A stretch of 64,000 bases of DNA from Polyangia bacterium (lineage in GTDB: Bacteria > Myxococcota_A > Polyangia > Nannocystales > Nannocystaceae). The notes under the pieces were generated by a model. It ran no database searches and was not told the DNA's origin. It was given only the letters and a program-made list of their open reading frames with translations. The stretch covers positions 46,857-110,856 of the forward strand of contig JAUHWG010000032.1 in assembly GCA_030424595.1 (NCBI GenBank). The letters run 5' to 3'. The number at the start of each line of letters is the position of its first letter. The first letter of the stretch is position 1. Below, one piece after another: positions 60,643 to 64,000 of the stretch. The position numbers and the translations under genes were made by a program.

Positions 60643-60741
60643 GCGTAGCGGATCCTGGCGCCGCTGCCGAGGGGGTGCGCGATGATGCGACTCTTTGTCG
60701 CATAACCCGCAAGCTCGGCTCTGCGGTCTAATTTGAGCTCC

Positions 60742-60975
60742 GTGCGACACCTCCTACTTCTCGGACTTTGGCTGCTCGCCGGGGCGACGCTGGGCTCCTG
60801 TGAGGGGGACGACGGAAGCAGCGGCGGCGATGACCTCGGCCGACCCTGCGCCTACGACGGTGACTGTGGCGGCGGGCTCATCTGTGACTTCCACATGGGC
60901 CTCGGGACCTGCCAGGAGGATCACGGGCACAGCAGCACCGGCGACAGCGACAGCGACAGCACATCGACCGGCTGA
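60742..60975 (+). CDS. Small Cys-rich lipoprotein
   Basis: A 77-residue product. GTG 60742 starts MRHLLLLGLWLLAGATLGSC, with lipobox GSC (Cys20). Mature part: an acidic Gly/Ser/Asp stretch, then PCAYDGDCGGGLICDFHMGL with GTC, a four-Cys mini-domain of the same sort as in the lipoprotein at 10079-10582, then a His/Ser/Thr/Asp tail. It ends 8 bp before regB, possibly in one operon. TTG 60733 is an alternative start. Confidence 0.6.
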   Translation: MRHLLLLGLWLLAGATLGSCEGDDGSSGGDDLGRPCAYDGDCGGGLICDFHMGLGTCQEDHGHSSTGDSDSDSTSTG

Positions 60976-60983
60976 GCTCGCCG

Positions 60984-62333
60984 ATGCAGGGACGAAAGAG
61001 TGGCACATTCACCGCTGTGCACGACGCCCGGCGGACCTCGGAGATCGCCCTCCGCACCTTTGTCATGGCCCGCTGGGTCCTCCTCGGCCTGATCTCGCTC
61101 GGCTGGGCGGTGCAGCTCGCCTCGCCGTCGGCCTTCGCGACGATCATCTCGTGGTTCCCGCCGCCGCCGGAGCCCCGCGGGACCGCGGCGGTCATGGTCG
61201 TGCTCGCGCTCCTCAACCTCGGGACGCAGCGCTGGATCATCGGCTCGGGGCGGTCGACGGCGAACCTCGCGGGCCTCCACCTGATCATCGACGCGACCGC
61301 GCTGACGGTGCTCTTGGCCCTCTCGGGCGGGCTCATCAACTCGTTCACGACGATGTACTTCGTCCCGATCACCCTCGCGACCCAGGTGTCGCCGCGGTGG
61401 ACCTGGGCGGTCTCGGCCTACTGCCTGGTCATGTTCGCGAGCCTCTTCGCGCTGGCGCCTGTCCCCGAGCACAGCCACGCCGCGCACGACTTTGAGGCCC
61501 ACCTCCGGGGGATGTGGGTCGCCTTCGCGATGTCGGGGGCGTTGATCACCTACTTCGTCCATCGGATCGCGATCTCCCTCGATCGGGTCCGCCATGAGCT
61601 GGTCCGCCTCCGCCACGAGGCGATCCAAGATCGTCACCTCGCGGCGATGGGCACCCTGGCGGCGGGGGCCGCCCACGAGCTCGGCTCCCCCCTGGGGACG
61701 ATCCGGATGCTCGTCAGCGACCTCAACTACATGGACGAGGAGGAGCGGAGCGAGGCTATCGGCACGATCACCGACGAGGTCGGCCGCTGTAAGCACATCA
61801 TCCAGCAGATGGCCTCGCCGGAGCTGCGCCTGGCGACCCTCGGGCGGGATAGCCCGACCTGGCCGCTGGCGGAGTTCGTCCGGGAGTTCGAGGGGCGGAT
61901 CGGCGAGATCGCGGTCACGGTCGAGCTCCTCGGTCTGGGCGGAGCGACGCCCCAGCGATGCGGTCAGCCGCGGGAGGTCATCGGCCAGATCCTCCGCGAG
62001 CTGGTGCACAACGCCGCCGAGGCCTGTCGGGGGCGGGAGAGCAGCGTCGGGGTCAAGGTCAGCCTCCGGCTCGACGGCGACACCGTCGACGTGCTCGTCG
62101 AAGACAACGGGGTAGGCCTCGATCCCGAGGCTACAGCGGCCGCCTTCGATCCCTTCTTCTCGACCCGCGAAGAGGGGCAGGGGATGGGCCTCGGCCTCTA
62201 CTTGGCGCGGGCGCACATGCGCCAGCTCGGCGGCTCGATCGAGCTGAGCTCGGAGCTCGGGGTCGGCTCGCGAGTGCGGGTGCGCTTTCCGCTCGGGGCC
62301 CCGCTGGAGCGCCCTCCAGCAGGTTCAGGCTAG
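60984..62333 (+). CDS. RegB/PrrB-type redox-sensing histidine kinase
   Basis: A 449-residue membrane kinase with about six N-terminal helices (about 24-195). The ubiquinone-binding loop reads LSGGLINSF (RegB consensus GGxxNPF, with Pro changed to Ser). The H-box is LAAGAAHELGSPLGTI (His231), and the redox-active Cys position of RegB corresponds to Cys269 in DEVGRCKHI. The ATPase carries LVHNAAEACRG (N-box), EDNGVGLD and GMGLGLYLA. Autophosphorylation is presumably set by quinone redox state or the Cys. It is followed by the RegA-type regulator after 228 bp. Confidence 0.88.
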   Translation: MQGRKSGTFTAVHDARRTSEIALRTFVMARWVLLGLISLGWAVQLASPSAFATIISWFPPPPEPRGTAAVMVVLALLNLGTQRWIIGSGRSTANLAGLHLIIDATALTVLLALSGGLINSFTTMYFVPITLATQVSPRWTWAVSAYCLVMFASLFALAPVPEHSHAAHDFEAHLRGMWVAFAMSGALITYFVHRIAISLDRVRHELVRLRHEAIQDRHLAAMGTLAAGAAHELGSPLGTIRMLVSDLNYMDEEERSEAIGTITDEVGRCKHIIQQMASPELRLATLGRDSPTWPLAEFVREFEGRIGEIAVTVELLGLGGATPQRCGQPREVIGQILRELVHNAAEACRGRESSVGVKVSLRLDGDTVDVLVEDNGVGLDPEATAAAFDPFFSTREEGQGMGLGLYLARAHMRQLGGSIELSSELGVGSRVRVRFPLGAPLERPPAGSG

Positions 62334-62561
62334 CGCCGCGCCACCTGCTCCCCGCCGCGATGATCCTCAGCCAGGGTTGGCAGGAGCTCTCCTGGGAGCG
62401 TGCGCCGGGCGATCCGCGCGGGCGTCGCCTCCTCCGCGTCCACCGTATCGCCGCCCGGGTGCTAGGTTGCCAGGGCAGGCGGTCGCACGCCGCGTCGCTT
62501 GGCCGCACCCCGTTGCCGTTACGTTAGGTCGGGGGCACAGTCATACAAAGAGGATTTGGCG

Positions 62562-63143
62562 ATGCCCGGAAAACCCGCGGAGAGCGGCCAGCAATCGGTC
62601 CTGGTCGTCGATGATGACAAAGCTTTTTGCGCTGCCCTGGCGGGTTCGCTAAGGCGCCGAGGGGTGGCGGCCCTGATCGCCCACAATCACGACGAGGCGC
62701 TCGCCGAGGCCCAGGCCTGGCGGCCGAGCCGGGCGGTCGTCGACCTGCGGATGCCGGACAAGAGCGGCCTCGAGGTGGTCGCGGCGCTCAAGCGGCTCAA
62801 CCCGGAGATCTCGATCGTCGTCCTGACCGGCTACGGGAGCATCGCGACGGCGATCGAGGCGATCAAGCTCGGCGCGGTCTACTACCTGACCAAGCCCGCC
62901 GACGTCGAGGAGGTGCTCGCGTCCTTCACCCGCGAGGCCTCGTCGATCCTCAAGCTGCCGGAGGCGACCAGCCCCAAGCCGCTCGGCGAGCTCGAGTGGG
63001 AGCACCTCCAGCAGGTGCTGACGGACTGTCAGGGCAACATCTCGGAGGCGGCTCGGCGCCTGGGCATGCATCGGCGCAGCCTCCAGCGCAAGCTCGCGCG
63101 GGGCCGACCGCAGCAGGGCGCGGCGGCTGAGAGCTCGGCCTGA
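62562..63143 (+). CDS. RegA/PrrA/ActR-type response regulator
   Basis: A 193-residue two-domain regulator. The receiver has VLVVDDDK, phospho-acceptor Asp61 in AVVDLRMPDKSG, LTGYGSI and YYLTKPAD. A short linker leads to a Fis-type helix-turn-helix (LTDCQGNISEAARRLGMHRR, SLQRKLARGRP), as in RegA. The ATG at 62562 has an aaagagg ribosome site 9 nt upstream. It is the cognate of RegB at 60984-62333 and may also control the adjacent cytochrome/barrel genes (inference). Confidence 0.92.
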   Translation: MPGKPAESGQQSVLVVDDDKAFCAALAGSLRRRGVAALIAHNHDEALAEAQAWRPSRAVVDLRMPDKSGLEVVAALKRLNPEISIVVLTGYGSIATAIEAIKLGAVYYLTKPADVEEVLASFTREASSILKLPEATSPKPLGELEWEHLQQVLTDCQGNISEAARRLGMHRRSLQRKLARGRPQQGAAAESSA

Positions 63144-63267
63144 GCTGGACCTGAGCTGGGTCGGATCGCGCGCGGATCGGTACAGGTCGCGGGAGGGCGG
63201 CGCTGTGGACCGCGGTCGACGAGGAGAGCGTGAGGGTCCGCCGCGGCCCCTGTGCTAGTCCTGGGGG

Positions 63268-63819
63268 ATGCCGCGCCTCTTCATCGCGATCGACCTCCCC
63301 GACGAGATCGACGAGCACTTGGAGCTGCTCTGCAGCGGGCTGCCCGGCGCTCGTTGGGAGGGGGCCGATCGCTTTCACCTGACGCTCCGCTTCCTCGGCG
63401 ACGTCGACGGCGGACTCCACCGGGCGATCATCGACCGCCTCGCGACTGTCCGCGCGCCGACGCTGAACCTCACGCTCAAGGGGGTCGGCTTCTTCCCGCC
63501 GCGGGGGGAGCCGCGCTCGCTGTGGACCGGGCTCGCCGAGGAGGGGCCGGTGCGCGAGCTGAGGCGGAGGATCGATCGCGCGCTCGATCCGCTCGGGGTA
63601 GAGCCGGACAGGCGAAAGTTCGCGCCCCATGTGACGCTGGCCCGACTCCGCGATCCCGACGTGCCGCGGGTGGTCGAGTACATCTCGGCGCATGTGCTCT
63701 TCCGTAGCGCGGAATTTGCGGTGGAGCGGTTTCTCCTGTGCTCGAGCGTCCGCTCGCATAGCGGGTCGAAGTACCGGGTCGAGGCGGGCTTTCGCTTGGG
63801 CGCCGCTGCGGGGGAGTGA
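63268..63819 (+). CDS. thpR: RNA 2',3'-cyclic phosphodiesterase / 2'-5' RNA ligase family
   Basis: A 183-residue 2H phosphoesterase. Both HxTx motifs are present: HLTLRFLGDV (about 37-46) and HVTLARLRD (about 117-125), and RLFIAIDLPDEI is the family start. It hydrolyses RNA 2',3'-cyclic phosphates in E. coli. ATG 63268 follows ctagtcctggggg. It stands alone between regA and the repeat tract at the window edge. Confidence 0.92.
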   Translation: MPRLFIAIDLPDEIDEHLELLCSGLPGARWEGADRFHLTLRFLGDVDGGLHRAIIDRLATVRAPTLNLTLKGVGFFPPRGEPRSLWTGLAEEGPVRELRRRIDRALDPLGVEPDRRKFAPHVTLARLRDPDVPRVVEYISAHVLFRSAEFAVERFLLCSSVRSHSGSKYRVEAGFRLGAAAGE

Positions 63820-63831
63820 GCGGCGGGGGGG

Positions 63832-63905
63832 AGAGTAGGGTGGGGCGTAGGGTGGGGCGTAGGGTGGGGCGTAGGGTGGGGCGTAGGGGCGTAGGCTGGG
63901 GCGTA
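63832..63905. repeat. 12-bp tandem repeat (gtagggtggggc)
   Basis: About six copies (variant gtaggctggggc) directly after the thpR stop and leading into structured repeat copy 4. Confidence 0.9.
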
Positions 63906-63915
63906 GGCCGGTCAA

Positions 63916-64000
63916 GGGGGGGCGCCACTCTCTCAGACAGGTCGGAGCGTGCGTCGACCTCCCCTCACGGGGCGGTCGATGCACGTCCTAGACTCGTTCG
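63916..64000 (+). repeat. Covarying structured repeat, copy 4 (cut by window edge)
   Basis: It shows gggggcgcc as the left half of the outer stem, the invariant ctctcagacaggtcggag, an inner hairpin cgtgcgtcgacc / ggtcgatgcacg topped by an extra cccc-gggg pairing with tcac loop, and tcctagactcgttcg at the edge. The partner ggcgccccc is expected just beyond 64000. The left flank gcgtaggccggtcaagg is shared with copy 1. Confidence 0.8.

Overview
The window is about 70% G+C and packed with protein genes. It has a MYXO-CTERM-type protein tail, TPR-fused Ser/Thr kinases paired with sigma factors, many low-complexity Ser/Thr/Gly lipoproteins, a SUV3-like helicase and a class-III-sized hybrid cluster protein. 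Together these point to a myxobacterium, most likely of the Nannocystis/Plesiocystis/Enhygromyxa type (inference; no rRNA gene is present to confirm it). No rRNA, tRNA, CRISPR array, transposase, integrase or phage gene was seen.

Layout. 0-5 kb: a tightly overlapping housekeeping run (mutL 3' end, miaA, accA) followed by a TPR/rhomboid-like membrane protein. 5-10 kb: a YihY-type membrane protein and a TPR Ser/Thr kinase divergent from a sigma-70-like gene. 10-13 kb: a Cys-rich lipoprotein divergent from a SUV3-like RNA helicase. 13.4-18.5 kb: a five-gene partner-switching operon holding two HATPase-like proteins, a STAS-methyltransferase fusion, a membrane RsbU/SpoIIE phosphatase and a STAS protein. 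18.6-24.5 kb: an NCS1 permease, then a probable nitrosative-stress neighbourhood (hcp, a haem-oxygenase-fold diiron protein, a group II truncated haemoglobin) interrupted by repeats. 24.7-32 kb: a TPMT-like methyltransferase, an alpha/beta hydrolase, plsX, thyX, a TonB-like protein, a lipoprotein and a methyltransferase. 32-41 kb: an M36 metalloprotease, two phosphatases, an HprK-related kinase and a CDF metal transporter. 41-52 kb: hypothetical membrane and lipoproteins, a second TPR kinase, sthA, an HU-like protein. 52-58 kb: an ECF sigma factor in one transcript with a giant kinase/ATPase, and a lipoprotein. 58-64 kb: nth with a histone-like tail, an outer-membrane protein and a di-haem cytochrome, a RegB/RegA redox two-component pair and thpR.

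The intergenic DNA is the most unusual part. (i) Four copies of a roughly 90-100 bp element have two paired stems whose sequences change in compensating ways around a nearly invariant internal loop. (ii) A separate inverted-repeat family of about 130-160 bp has three full copies and two half copies. (iii) At least a dozen intergenic short tandem arrays (9-15 bp units) and two minisatellites (59 and 53 bp units) occur; the minisatellites sit directly 3' of element (i). (iv) A 24-bp perfect inverted repeat lies beside a rho-independent-type terminator and looks like part of a structured RNA. Starts were chosen by family alignment, overlap and spacing; uncertain ones are stated. Family assignments come from recognising motifs by eye; no database search was run.
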